A stretch of 64,000 nt of DNA, from positions 2,294,001 to 2,358,000 of the forward strand of contig NZ_CP026538.1 in the NCBI RefSeq assembly GCF_004135975.1, given 5' to 3'. The notes beneath the pieces were generated by a model, which was not told the origin of the DNA, did not search any database, and was given only the letters and a program-made list of their open reading frames with translations. Within the stretch, counting starts at the first letter, position 1. Each line of letters begins with the position of its first letter. Source of the stretch: Solidesulfovibrio carbinolicus (GTDB taxonomy: Bacteria > Desulfobacterota > Desulfovibrionia > Desulfovibrionales > Desulfovibrionaceae). Positions 37,360 to 45,879 of the stretch are shown here, piece after piece. Made by a program: the position numbers and the translations under genes.

Positions 37360-37388
37360 CCTGTAAAGTTTTGGTTTGTCCTTTTCAA
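37360..37388 (-). promoter_or_regulatory. Candidate sigma70 promoter of rpoH
   Basis: On the minus strand TTGAAA (37388-37383) and TACAGG (37365-37360) are separated by 17 bases, in an A-rich stretch of the gap between rpoH and the divergent metH. Match to consensus: 5/6 and 3/6. It is incompatible with the ribosome-binding site proposed for the short upstream ORF. Confidence 0.35.
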
Positions 37389-37458
37389 TGTTTTTCAGTA
37401 GACGGGCCGCGTTTCTCGTCAACGACAAGCGGGCCGCCGGCCGGCTGAAGGAGATTTT

Positions 37459-39876
37459 GTGGGCGATTTCAGAAAGGCGCTTGCCGACGACGCGCTGCTG
37501 CTGTTCGACGGGGCCATGGGCACCCTGCTCCAGGGCCGGGGCCTGTCCGCCGGCCAGTCCCCGGAACTGTTCGGCCTGACCAACCCCGACGCCATCATCG
37601 GCGCGCACCTGGATTATGTCCAGGCCGGCTCCCGGGTCATCACCACCAACACCTTCGGCGGCTCCCGCTACAAGCTGCCGGCCGGCACGGACGTGGTCGG
37701 CCTCAATCGCGAAATGGCCCGTCTGGCCAAGCAAGCCGCCGGAACGGGCGTGTTCGTGGCCGGTTCCGTCGGCCCCACCGGCCACTTTGTCGCCCCCCTT
37801 GGCAAGGCCAGCCTGCGCGATCTGGTCGAGGCCTTTGCCGAGCAGATTCGCGGCCTGGCCGAGGGCGGCTGCGATCTCATCATTGGCGAGACCCATTTTG
37901 ATCTGGCCGAGGCCAAGGCCGTCATCCTGGCCTGCCGGCAGGTCTGCTCCCTGCCCGTGGCCATGTGCATGACCTTCGAAGGCGCGGCCAGCCTCACCGG
38001 ATCAAGCCCCGAAGTGTTTGCCGACGCCATGGAGAATTTGGGCGTCGCGCTTATCGGCGTCAACTGCGGCCAGGGACCCGACGACATGCGTCTGGTCGGC
38101 GAGGCTTTCTCGCGACGCCTCAAAACGCCCTTTTTCGTCAAGCCCAACGCCGGGATGCCGCGTCTGGAAAACGGCCGCACCGTATTCCCCATGGGGCCTG
38201 ACGAATTCGCCGAAAAAACCGCCCGCTTTGTTGACCTCGGGGCCAAGGCTCTGTCCGGCTGCTGCGGCACCACCCCGGCCCACATCGCCGCCCTGGGCGC
38301 GGCCCTTGCCCCCCGTAGCTGGAAGCGGGCCGACACCCCGGACCGCCCGGTCCTGGCCGTCACCTCGCGCTCCATGGTCGTGCCCATCGGCGGCGGCGCG
38401 CCCTTGGCCGTCATCGGCGAGCGCATCAATCCCACGGGCAAGGCCGAGCTGGCCGCCGAACTGGTCGCCGGAGAATTCGCCAAGGCCCTGCACTTCGCCG
38501 AGGAGCAGACCGCGGCCGGGGCGCACATTCTCGACGTCAACGTGGGCGCGCCCATGGTCGACGAGACGGCCGTCCTGCCGGGGCTGGCCCTGGAGCTGGT
38601 CAAGCGCCAGCAGCTGCCCCTGTGCCTTGATTCCAACAACATCGACGCCCTGACCGCCGGCCTGTGGGCCTATCCGGGCACGCCGTTGGTCAATTCCATC
38701 AGCGGCGAACCCGGCCGCATGGAACGCCTGGGACCCATTTGCCGCGACCATGGCGCGCCGTTTATCTTGCTGCCGCTCAAAGGCCGCAAGCTCCCGGTCA
38801 GCGCTGCCGAACGCCTGGCCATCATTGAGGAACTGCTCATCCAGGCCGAGGCCCTGGGCATCCCGCGCCGCCTCATCCTGGTGGACGCCCTGGCGCTCAC
38901 CGTCTCCTCCAAGCCCGAGGCTGCCTTGGCCTGCCTGGAAGTCATCCGGACCTGCCGGGACAAATGGGGGCTGCCGACCGTACTGGGCCTGTCCAACATT
39001 TCCTTTGGCCTGCCGGCCCGGGAACTCGTCAACAGCGCCTTTTTCGCCATGTGCCTGGGGGCCGGCATGGCTGCGGCCATCGCCAACCCCAACGTGCCGC
39101 GTCTCATGGAGACCCTCGCCGCCGGCGAGGTGCTCATGGGCCGCGATCCCCAGGCCGGGCGCTATATCGCCGGTTATGCCGGCTGGAAGCCCAGCTCGGG
39201 CGGCGGGAGCGGCACGGCCTCCGGCCCGGCCTCGGGCGGGGCCGACGACGGCCAAAGCCCGCTGCGCCGGGCCGTGGTCTACGGTCGGCGTGAAGAGGTG
39301 CTGGAGCGCATCGAAAAGGCTTTGGCCGAGGGAGCCGACGCGGCCACGCTGCTTGGCGAGGAGCTCATTCCCGGCATCATGAGCGTGGGCGAGCGCTACG
39401 AGCGCAAGGAATTCTACCTGCCCCAGCTTTTGGCCGCCGCCGAGGCCATGCGGGCCGGATTCACCCGTCTGGAGCCGCTGTTGACCGAGGCCGGCGCGGC
39501 CGCCAAGGCGCGTATCGTCATGGCCACGGTGGAGGGCGACATCCACGACATCGGCAAGAACATCGTGTGCCTGATGCTCAAAAACCACGGCTTCGAGGTC
39601 ATCGACCTTGGCAAGGACGTGCCGGCGGCGCGCATTGTGGAAGCGGCCGAGGAGCACAAGGCCGCCGTCATCGGCCTGTCGGCGCTCATGACCACCACCA
39701 TGGTGCGCATGGAGGACACGGTGCGCCTGCTGCGCGACAAGGGGCTGGCCATCCCGGTCATGGTCGGCGGGGCGGTGGTCACCGAGGCCTTTGCCAAGTC
39801 CATCGGCGCGTCCGCCTACGCCACCGACGCCGTGGACGCCGTGCGCCAGGCCAAGGCCCTGGCCGGCGGGGCCTAG
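37459..39876 (+). CDS. metH: Short cobalamin-dependent methionine synthase (no activation domain)
   Basis: 805 residues. Order: homocysteine-binding domain (~1-290, with FDGAMGTLLQGRG, GVNCGQGP and the Zn-binding SGCCGTTPAHI), pterin-binding domain (~310-580, GERINPTGKAELA, DVNVGAPMVDE), B12 cap and cobalamin domain (~600-805) with DIHDIGKNIVCLML carrying the cobalt His. The AdoMet-binding reactivation domain of E. coli MetH (total ~1,227) is absent. Such short forms need a separate activator, not seen in this window. The start is GTG 37459 with GAAGGAG upstream. It diverges from rpoH. Confidence 0.9.
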   Translation: MGDFRKALADDALLLFDGAMGTLLQGRGLSAGQSPELFGLTNPDAIIGAHLDYVQAGSRVITTNTFGGSRYKLPAGTDVVGLNREMARLAKQAAGTGVFVAGSVGPTGHFVAPLGKASLRDLVEAFAEQIRGLAEGGCDLIIGETHFDLAEAKAVILACRQVCSLPVAMCMTFEGAASLTGSSPEVFADAMENLGVALIGVNCGQGPDDMRLVGEAFSRRLKTPFFVKPNAGMPRLENGRTVFPMGPDEFAEKTARFVDLGAKALSGCCGTTPAHIAALGAALAPRSWKRADTPDRPVLAVTSRSMVVPIGGGAPLAVIGERINPTGKAELAAELVAGEFAKALHFAEEQTAAGAHILDVNVGAPMVDETAVLPGLALELVKRQQLPLCLDSNNIDALTAGLWAYPGTPLVNSISGEPGRMERLGPICRDHGAPFILLPLKGRKLPVSAAERLAIIEELLIQAEALGIPRRLILVDALALTVSSKPEAALACLEVIRTCRDKWGLPTVLGLSNISFGLPARELVNSAFFAMCLGAGMAAAIANPNVPRLMETLAAGEVLMGRDPQAGRYIAGYAGWKPSSGGGSGTASGPASGGADDGQSPLRRAVVYGRREEVLERIEKALAEGADAATLLGEELIPGIMSVGERYERKEFYLPQLLAAAEAMRAGFTRLEPLLTEAGAAAKARIVMATVEGDIHDIGKNIVCLMLKNHGFEVIDLGKDVPAARIVEAAEEHKAAVIGLSALMTTTMVRMEDTVRLLRDKGLAIPVMVGGAVVTEAFAKSIGASAYATDAVDAVRQAKALAGGA

Positions 39877-39882
39877 GGGCGC

Positions 39883-39903
39883 GCCCTCGACAACGTCGAG
39901 GGC
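39883..39903 (+). terminator. Hairpin just after metH
   Basis: GCCCTCGAC and GTCGAGGGC form a 9-bp stem with loop AAC, seven bases after the metH stop; no T-tract follows, so termination efficiency is uncertain. Confidence 0.5.
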
Positions 39904-40161
39904 GATTCGCGGTCATTTCGCGTAACAATTTGATTCATATTGGGAAATTCTATCGCATTTGTTAAAGGGCGCGATATTGGCCTTCGCGGCCGACCGGGAG
40001 TACTGAGCGGTGATCATACTGTCGCCAAACGGTTCCCGAAAGGCGTGAGAGGCCTGTTTCAAACCTGCGGCAGTAGGAAAAAACAGCTGGCGCGGCCCGG
40101 CGCGTTTGGAGTAAAAGCTCCTGGCGGCCGCGCCGCGCAATCGCACACGTGGAGGACGCCG
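39904..40161 (+). promoter_or_regulatory. A/T-rich promoter region and structured leader of the thioredoxin-like gene
   Basis: The first ~65 bases are much richer in A/T than the surroundings and are the likely promoter, though no single pair of hexamers stands out. The remainder can form local hairpins, for example CTGTTT (40054-40059) with AAACAG (40081-40086) enclosing CCTGC/GTAGG. No ORF or known riboswitch consensus fits. Confidence 0.4.
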
Positions 40162-40632
40162 TTGCGTATTTCTTCCCTCATGCTGGCTCTGGCGCTTCTG
40201 TGCCTGCCCGCCACCAAGGTCTTGGCCCAGGACGCCGGAACCATCAACGGCCAGGGCGTTCTTGACGCCGTGGTCGCGGCCCAGGGCAAGGTCGTGGTCA
40301 TCGACTTCTTCGCTTCCTGGTGCAAGCCCTGCCTCATGGAGATTCCGGAGTTCATCGAGGCCCGCAAGCACTATCCCGCCGACAAGGTGGTCTTTATCGG
40401 CATCTCCCTGGACCAGGATCAGGGGCAGTACTTCCGCTTCGTCAAGCAGACGCCCTTCAATTTCCCGGTCTATCTGGCCGATCCCGACGTCATCAGCACC
40501 TTTGGCGTCAAGATGATTCCTAAGACCATTATCTATGACCCGGCCGGCCAGCAGGCCCTCAACCATTCCGGCTTCATGCCTGGCGAGATGCTGCGCCAGA
40601 TTCTTGACAAGCTCATCGGCGGCGAGAAATGA
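40162..40632 (+). CDS. TlpA/ResA-like periplasmic thioredoxin
   Basis: 156 residues. Signal peptide (SSLMLALALLCLPATKVLA), then a thioredoxin fold with active site WCKPC (Cys54, Cys57) in VVIDFFASWCKPCLMEIPEF, and the cis-Pro loop GVKMIPKTIIYDP. It reduces or exchanges disulfides in the periplasm, typically for cytochrome c maturation. The start is TTG 40162, chosen because GGAGGA (40151-40156) is placed correctly and an earlier ATG would give a long non-hydrophobic leader. Its stop overlaps the start of the acetyltransferase gene (ATGA). Confidence 0.85.
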   Translation: MRISSLMLALALLCLPATKVLAQDAGTINGQGVLDAVVAAQGKVVVIDFFASWCKPCLMEIPEFIEARKHYPADKVVFIGISLDQDQGQYFRFVKQTPFNFPVYLADPDVISTFGVKMIPKTIIYDPAGQQALNHSGFMPGEMLRQILDKLIGGEK

Positions 40633-41096
40633 ACGGGCTTTTTATCCGCAAGGCGAGAATCCAGGACGTCAAGCAGATACACGCGCTGCTCATGAGCTGC
40701 GCCCGCAAGGAATTCCTGCTGCCGCGTTCCTACAACCAGCTCTACAGCCATCTGCGCGACTTCTTCGTCCTGGCCGAGCACGACGCTCCGGGCGTTCGCG
40801 GTTGTTGCGCCTTGTCCATCTGCTGGGAGGACATCGCCGAGATCCGCTCCCTGGCCGTGGACGAGGACATCCAGAAGCAGGGCTGGGGCGGCAAGCTCGT
40901 GGAAGCCTGCCTGTCCGACGCCGTGACGCTGGGCATCTTCCGAGTCTTCACCCTGACCTACCGGCCGCATTTTTTCGAGCGGCTGGGCTTTGCTCCCGTG
41001 GAAAAGGAGCAGCTGCCCCAGAAAGTCTGGGCCGACTGCATCCATTGCCCGAAATTTCCGGAGTGCGACGAAAACGCGCTCATCATGGAAATGTAG
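40629..41096 (+). CDS. ArgA-like GNAT N-acetyltransferase
   Basis: 155 residues, a stand-alone GNAT domain: FIRKARIQDVKQIHALL, EIRSLAVDEDIQKQGWGGKLVEACL (acetyl-CoA binding Q-x-x-G-x-G/A type) and FTLTYRPHFFERLGFAPV. This matches the short N-acetylglutamate synthase-like proteins of Desulfovibrio that start arginine synthesis. The C-terminus has a Cys cluster CIHCPKFPECDENA common in this group. The ATG overlaps the preceding stop by four bases. Confidence 0.82.
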   Translation: MNGLFIRKARIQDVKQIHALLMSCARKEFLLPRSYNQLYSHLRDFFVLAEHDAPGVRGCCALSICWEDIAEIRSLAVDEDIQKQGWGGKLVEACLSDAVTLGIFRVFTLTYRPHFFERLGFAPVEKEQLPQKVWADCIHCPKFPECDENALIMEM

Positions 41097-41138
41097 GCTT
41101 TTTCGCTTTATTTATTATCCAATCAAACGCGGGGAACA

Positions 41139-41660
41139 ATGTCCGAGACCTTGCGAGAAGTGTTTGGCCAGGCGGCCGTCGCCGCCCGGGTGGCCGAGCT
41201 TGGCCGTGACGTGTCGGCGGCCTACGCCGGCCAGGATGTGGTGTTGGTCGGCGTGCTCAAGGGCGCGCTGCCGTTCATGGCCGATCTGTTGCGATCCCTG
41301 GATTTCTGCCCGGAACTCGATTTCGTGCGCGTGGCCAGCTACGGCGCGGGTGTGGCTCCGGGGGCGCTGCGGTTTCTTATGGACCTCGAAACCGATATCG
41401 CCGGCCGCCATGTCCTGCTGGTGGAAGACATAGTGGACACCGGCCGCTCGTTGGCCTATCTCCTCAATATGCTTAAGGAGCGAAACCCGGCCAGCATCAA
41501 GGTCTGCACGCTGCTGGACAAGCCCTACCGCCGCGAGGTCGATGTGCCCGTGGATTTCGTCGGTTTTTCGGCTCCGCCGGTGTTCCTGGTGGGCTACGGC
41601 ATGGACATCGGTGAGCGGCTACGGCGGCTGCCGGCGGTTTACGAGCTGATCCAAGAATAA
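41139..41660 (+). CDS. hpt: Hypoxanthine phosphoribosyltransferase
   Basis: 173 residues. The PRPP-binding motif VLLVEDIVDTGRSLAYLL, the GVLKGALPFMADLLR loop, and VDFVGFSAPPVFLVGYGMD are diagnostic for Hpt. It salvages hypoxanthine or guanine to IMP or GMP. Start ATG (MSETLREVFGQ) with CGGGGAACA upstream. The stop is 56 bases before the zinc-ribbon gene. Confidence 0.93.
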   Translation: MSETLREVFGQAAVAARVAELGRDVSAAYAGQDVVLVGVLKGALPFMADLLRSLDFCPELDFVRVASYGAGVAPGALRFLMDLETDIAGRHVLLVEDIVDTGRSLAYLLNMLKERNPASIKVCTLLDKPYRREVDVPVDFVGFSAPPVFLVGYGMDIGERLRRLPAVYELIQE

Positions 41661-41716
41661 TGGCCTTGAAATTGCAGAGGTTGGCCTAAAAACGCAACCG
41701 GCGCGGGAAAGAAAAC

Positions 41717-42787
41717 ATGATCGTACAGTGCCCCAATTGCCAGGCCAAGTTCAACCTCCCCGACAACAAGGTCGGCCCCGACGGGGCCAAGCTGCGTTGC
41801 GGCAAATGCCGCAACGTCTTTCATGTCGATCCGCCCGCGCCCTCCGAGTCCTCGGATCTCGGCGGGTTGACGGATTTCGATTTCCCTGACGACCTGGCCC
41901 CGACCCCGCCACGGGCCGGCGCGGCCGGCGGTGATCGCCCGGGGCCGTCCATTCCCGATGACGGCGTGCCGGGCGACCTGTTCCATTCCGAATCCTACGC
42001 CCCTTCGGCCGCGCCCAAGAAACAAGCCGCCCCCGAGCCGGACGCCGACGACGATTTCCCGGGCGGCCCGGTCAAGCCGGGATTCAGCCTCGACGACGTG
42101 GCCGATCTGCCCCTGCCGGGCAGCCGGCCGTCAAAAGAACGACGCAAACGGGTGTTGCTGCTTGGCGGCATCCTTGTCGGACTTTTGGCGGCGACTCTGG
42201 CCGCCGTGTATTTCCTCGACCTCATGCCCGGCAAGAAAGCGGCCAAGGACGCCGGCCAGACTCCGGCCGCCGACACCGCCGCTCCGTCCGGCGACGCGGC
42301 CAAGCCCGCCGCCCCCGGAACCGACGCCGCCAAATCGGCCACGCCCGGCGCGCCGGCCGGACAGGGCGCGCAAAAGCCCGAAGAAGCGGCCAAGGTCAAG
42401 GACATCATGCTGCAAAACGTGCGGCAGTATTACGTTTCCAACGAAAAGGCCGGCCAGCTCTTCGTTATTGAGGGCAAGGCCGTCAACAACTTCAAGTCGC
42501 CCAAGGAAATGCTCAAGCTCGAAGCCAGCCTGTTCGACGAAAAGGGCGGCACGCTGGTTTCCAAGGAAGAGCTGGCCGGCAACACCGTGTCGCTTTTCCA
42601 GCTCCAGGTCATGACCCGCGACGAGCTCAAAAACGCCCTGGCCTCCCAGGTCGGCGTGCTCACCAACAACACCAACATCGCTCCTGCCGGCGAAGTGCCC
42701 TTCATGATGGTCTTTTTCGATCCGCCTGAAGCGGTCAAGGAATTTGGCGTCAAGGTCGTGGACGCCAAGGACCCGCCCCGGCAGTAG
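41717..42787 (+). CDS. Zinc-ribbon (MJ0042-type) membrane protein with DUF3426 domain
   Basis: 356 residues. N-terminal zinc ribbon: Cys5, Cys8, Cys28, Cys31 (MIVQCPNCQAKFNLPDNKV ... LRCGKCRNVF). A Pro/Asp-rich linker leads to one membrane helix (~145-165, VLLLGGILVGLLAATLAAVYFL), then an Ala/Pro linker and a periplasmic beta domain (DIMLQNVRQYYVSNEKAG ... VPFMMVFFDPP) of the DUF3426/FxLYD kind. Function unknown; such proteins are common in Deltaproteobacteria. It ends one base before radA starts. Confidence 0.82.
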   Translation: MIVQCPNCQAKFNLPDNKVGPDGAKLRCGKCRNVFHVDPPAPSESSDLGGLTDFDFPDDLAPTPPRAGAAGGDRPGPSIPDDGVPGDLFHSESYAPSAAPKKQAAPEPDADDDFPGGPVKPGFSLDDVADLPLPGSRPSKERRKRVLLLGGILVGLLAATLAAVYFLDLMPGKKAAKDAGQTPAADTAAPSGDAAKPAAPGTDAAKSATPGAPAGQGAQKPEEAAKVKDIMLQNVRQYYVSNEKAGQLFVIEGKAVNNFKSPKEMLKLEASLFDEKGGTLVSKEELAGNTVSLFQLQVMTRDELKNALASQVGVLTNNTNIAPAGEVPFMMVFFDPPEAVKEFGVKVVDAKDPPRQ

Positions 42788-42788
42788 G

Positions 42789-44126
42789 ATGGCGGCCAAG
42801 ACCAAGCGCACGTTTGTCTGCGCCGAATGCGGCGGCGTCTCACCCACCTGGCGCGGCCAGTGCCCCCGCTGCGGGGCCTGGAACACCCTGGCCGAGAAGC
42901 TCGGCGGACAATCCCGAATCCCCGGCCCGGACGGCTTGCCGTCCGGGCTTCCCATTGTGCTGGGCGACCATCCCGGCGCGGATTTCAAGCCGTTCCCCAC
43001 CGGCATCGACGGCCTGGACCGGGTGCTCGGCGGGGGGCTGACCCCGGGCGGCGCCGTGCTTCTTGGCGGCGAACCCGGCATCGGTAAATCGACCCTGCTG
43101 CTCCAGCTGGCCGGCCTGGCCGCCGCCGCCGGCCGCCGGGTGGTCTACGTCTCGGGCGAGGAATCATTGCCCCAGCTCAAGTCCCGGGCCGAACGCCTGG
43201 GCGTGCTCCACGACGGCCTGCTCGCCGCCTCCACCACCGACGCCGGCGCGGCCGTGGACATCCTGGGCGCCTCCCCCGCCCCGGACCTCGTCATTCTCGA
43301 TTCCGTTCAGACCATGCACGCCGCCGGAGTCGAAGGCCCGGCCGGCTCGGTCTCCCAGGTGCGGGCCGTGGCCGCCGCCTGCGTGGAAGCGGCCAAGCGT
43401 GGCGACGCCTGTCTGATCCTGGTCGGCCACGTCACCAAGGACGGCCAGATCGCCGGCCCCAAGCTCCTGGAGCACATGGTCGACACGGTACTCTACCTCG
43501 AAGGCGAGCGCCGCCACCTCTTTCGCATCCTGCGGGTGCTCAAAAACCGCTACGGCCCCACCGACGAACTGCTCGTTATGGAAATGCGCGAGGCCGGTCT
43601 GAATGAAGTGCCCGATCCTTCGACGTTTTTTCTCGGCGACCGGGACCCGGCCGTGTCCGGTTCGGCCGTGGTCATGGCCATGGAAGGCCGGCGGCCTTTT
43701 GCCGTGGAAGTCCAGGCCCTTGCCGCCAAATCCTTTCTCTCCATGCCGCGCCGGGCGGCCCTCGGCCTCGACGTCGGCCGGCTCCACCTGCTCCTGGCCG
43801 TGCTCGAAAAACGCCTGCGCCTGAATCTCGGCCAGACCGACATCTACGCCAAGATCGGCGGCGGCCTCAAAATCGCCGACCCGGGCCTGGACCTCGGCAT
43901 CGCCGCCGCTGTCCTGTCCTCCTTCTACGACCGGCCGCTGCCGGCCGGGGCGGTCTTCTGGGGCGAAGTCGACCTGTCCGGCCGCATCCGGCCGGCCGCC
44001 GCCCACGATACCCGCCTCAAACAGGCTGAACGCCTGGGCTACGGCCCCATCATCAGCCCCGACAGCGGCAAGGGCCGCCCCAAAGCCGACAACCTCGGCG
44101 ATCTGGCGCGGTTGTTGTTCTCGTAG
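42789..44126 (+). CDS. radA: DNA repair protein RadA
   Basis: 445 residues. Zinc finger at residues 11-29 (CAECGGVSPTWRGQCPRCG), RecA-like ATPase with Walker A GGEPGIGKST (~93-102), the RadA-specific KNRYGPTDE (the usual form is KNRFG), and the C-terminal Lon-like domain (RLHLLLAVLEKRLRLNL, KIGGGLKIADPGLDL). RadA promotes branch migration of recombination intermediates. ATG 42789 is one base after the previous stop. A palindromic element follows it. Confidence 0.95.
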   Translation: MAAKTKRTFVCAECGGVSPTWRGQCPRCGAWNTLAEKLGGQSRIPGPDGLPSGLPIVLGDHPGADFKPFPTGIDGLDRVLGGGLTPGGAVLLGGEPGIGKSTLLLQLAGLAAAAGRRVVYVSGEESLPQLKSRAERLGVLHDGLLAASTTDAGAAVDILGASPAPDLVILDSVQTMHAAGVEGPAGSVSQVRAVAAACVEAAKRGDACLILVGHVTKDGQIAGPKLLEHMVDTVLYLEGERRHLFRILRVLKNRYGPTDELLVMEMREAGLNEVPDPSTFFLGDRDPAVSGSAVVMAMEGRRPFAVEVQALAAKSFLSMPRRAALGLDVGRLHLLLAVLEKRLRLNLGQTDIYAKIGGGLKIADPGLDLGIAAAVLSSFYDRPLPAGAVFWGEVDLSGRIRPAAAHDTRLKQAERLGYGPIISPDSGKGRPKADNLGDLARLLFS

Positions 44127-44139
44127 TGGATAAGAGGGG

Positions 44140-44199
44140 GATGCCTCCGGCGGCTGGGGGCCTGAGGCCCCCAGACCCCCCAACGGGGTATAGGGGAGC
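44140..44199 (+). repeat. Dispersed 3' palindromic element, copy 4
   Basis: Begins 14 bases after the radA stop, same strand: GATGCCTCCGGCGGCTG, then GGGGGCCTGAGGCCCCC, then AGACCCCCCAACGGGG. This is the clearest copy. Confidence 0.85.
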
Positions 44200-44235
44200 C
44201 GGGTGTTTGTGGAGATGCAGTAACGTGCTTCGACG

Positions 44236-45714
44236 CTAATCATCGCCAAGCGTCATGGCGCACAGCCATTCCACCGGCGCGAATTCGTCCGTCAACATGA
44301 GGCCCCCGGCCAGGGAGGCCGCTTCCTGCCGCCGGCCGAGAAATCGGCGCAGCTCGTCGCTGTGGCCTTCGGGCAGGGGGCCGGGCCGGTTGCGGGCCAC
44401 GAGCATCACGTTCTGAGCCGCCTGGGGCGACTCGGGGCTGCCCAGGGGGTACAGCCCGACATCCGGGAAGACCGAGGCGAAGGTGGCGGCCAGGGAGGCG
44501 ATAAAACGGCCGCCGTCGCCGGCCGCCGGGCCGATAGCGTTGATGATGAGCGCGCCTTCCGGGGCCAAGAGCGCCTGGTAACGCCGGGCCGCCTCGGCCG
44601 TCACCAGATGAAACGGCGGGGCGTAGTCCGTGCCGAAGGCATCGAGATAAATAAGATCGTAGGGGCCGCCGTCCCGGTTGACGAACATCCGCGCGTCTTC
44701 GTGAACGATGCTCAGCCCAGGCCGGGGTGTCAGCCCGAAATATTCCTCGGCCAGGGCCGTTACCCCCGGGTCGAGTTCCACCACCGTGACCGCAGCCTCG
44801 GGCCGGTTGTCGAGAAAGTGGCGGGGAAAGCTGTAGGCCCCGCCGCCGATGACCAGCACCTTGGCGTTGGCCGGGGCCATGTCCAGGCCGATGGTGAAAA
44901 AACGGGTGTAACTGAGCGCCAGCTCGCCCGGTGCGTCCGGGAACATGGCCGATTGGAACCGCGACGGCCCGGTGGTCATGACCCGGATGGGCCGCGTCGA
45001 GACCGGGTCCAGGCCCTGGTAGACCAACACCCGGCCGTAAGGCGTGTCCACGTCGTGGATGCCGGCCTCGGCCAAAAGGGCGTCTTGGGCGTAAAGCCAC
45101 AACCCGGCCAGGGCGACCAGCCCGGCCGCAGCCGCCTTGGCCTTGATCCCGGCGCGGGTGGCGGCCAGGGAAACGCAAACGAGAAAGCCGGCCGTGACCA
45201 GCAGGATGGTGGTGGAGCCCAGGGCGGCAACGAGGATGAAGCCGGCGGCAAAGGTGCCGACAATGCTGCCGCAGGTGGACAGGGCGTAGAGCCGGCCGGC
45301 GGTTTTGCCGGCATTGGCCGTCTGGTCGAGGCTTAAGCGAACGGCAAAGGGCGAAACCATGCCGAGAAGCCCGGCCGCCGGGGCGAAAAGGAGCAGCGTG
45401 GCGGCGATGACGCCAAATCGTGGCCCAAGGCCCCGGGTGACCAGGAAATCGAGGAGCAGCGCCTTGGTGGCGGCCGTGGCGGCGGTCAACAGCGCGGCCA
45501 GGAGAATAATCCGGGCCAGCACCTTGGGGTCCGGGCGACGGTCGGCGAGCCGGCCGCCCTGCCAGTACCCCAGGGCCAGGGCGGCCATGACCACGCCGAT
45601 AAGCCCGGTCCAGACCACGATGGAGGTACCCAGAAACGGGGCGAGGATGCGCGCTCCGACGATTTCCAGCACCATCACCGCCGCGCCGCAGGAAAAAACC
45701 GTGAATGCCAACAT
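44236..45714 (-). CDS. Membrane-fused spermidine synthase-like protein
   Basis: 492 residues. About seven membrane helices in the first ~240 residues (MVLEIVGARILAPFLGTSIVVWTG start), then a Rossmann methyltransferase/aminopropyltransferase domain (VLVIGGGAYSFPRHFL, VTVVELDPGVTALA, HEDARMFV, YDLIYLDAFGTDYAPP). This is the 'fused MFS/spermidine synthase' family. The SpeE-like motif GGGxG is GGGAYSF, so activity on polyamines is uncertain. It is convergent with radA and diverges from the carbonic anhydrase gene. Confidence 0.85.
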   Translation of the reverse strand: MLAFTVFSCGAAVMVLEIVGARILAPFLGTSIVVWTGLIGVVMAALALGYWQGGRLADRRPDPKVLARIILLAALLTAATAATKALLLDFLVTRGLGPRFGVIAATLLLFAPAAGLLGMVSPFAVRLSLDQTANAGKTAGRLYALSTCGSIVGTFAAGFILVAALGSTTILLVTAGFLVCVSLAATRAGIKAKAAAAGLVALAGLWLYAQDALLAEAGIHDVDTPYGRVLVYQGLDPVSTRPIRVMTTGPSRFQSAMFPDAPGELALSYTRFFTIGLDMAPANAKVLVIGGGAYSFPRHFLDNRPEAAVTVVELDPGVTALAEEYFGLTPRPGLSIVHEDARMFVNRDGGPYDLIYLDAFGTDYAPPFHLVTAEAARRYQALLAPEGALIINAIGPAAGDGGRFIASLAATFASVFPDVGLYPLGSPESPQAAQNVMLVARNRPGPLPEGHSDELRRFLGRRQEAASLAGGLMLTDEFAPVEWLCAMTLGDD

Positions 45715-45809
45715 GCCCGCTCCATATTACGTTTCGCCATTGCTGCCGCTGTTTACGTGTACCGATAGCCGGCCGCCCCCAAGCCCGTAAAGGGGAGCGA
45801 GGATTGTTT

Positions 45810-45839
45810 TTGACCGGAACCGGCGTCCTTTGCTAAAGT
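45810..45839 (+). promoter_or_regulatory. Candidate extended -10 promoter of carbonic anhydrase
   Basis: TTGACC (45810-45815), 18-base spacer ending in TGC, then TAAAGT (45834-45839); the TGn directly before the -10 is an extended -10 feature. It is 41 bases upstream of the start codon. Confidence 0.6.
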
Positions 45840-45879
45840 CAGGAACTCACCACTTTACCCCGGCAGGGAGGAGCAGCTT

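Noticed and set aside
39980-40100. Possible GEMM (cyclic di-GMP) riboswitch before the TlpA-like gene
   Set aside because: Only scattered matches (CCAAAC, GAAAGG); the conserved second half of the motif is missing, so it is listed only as an unassigned leader.
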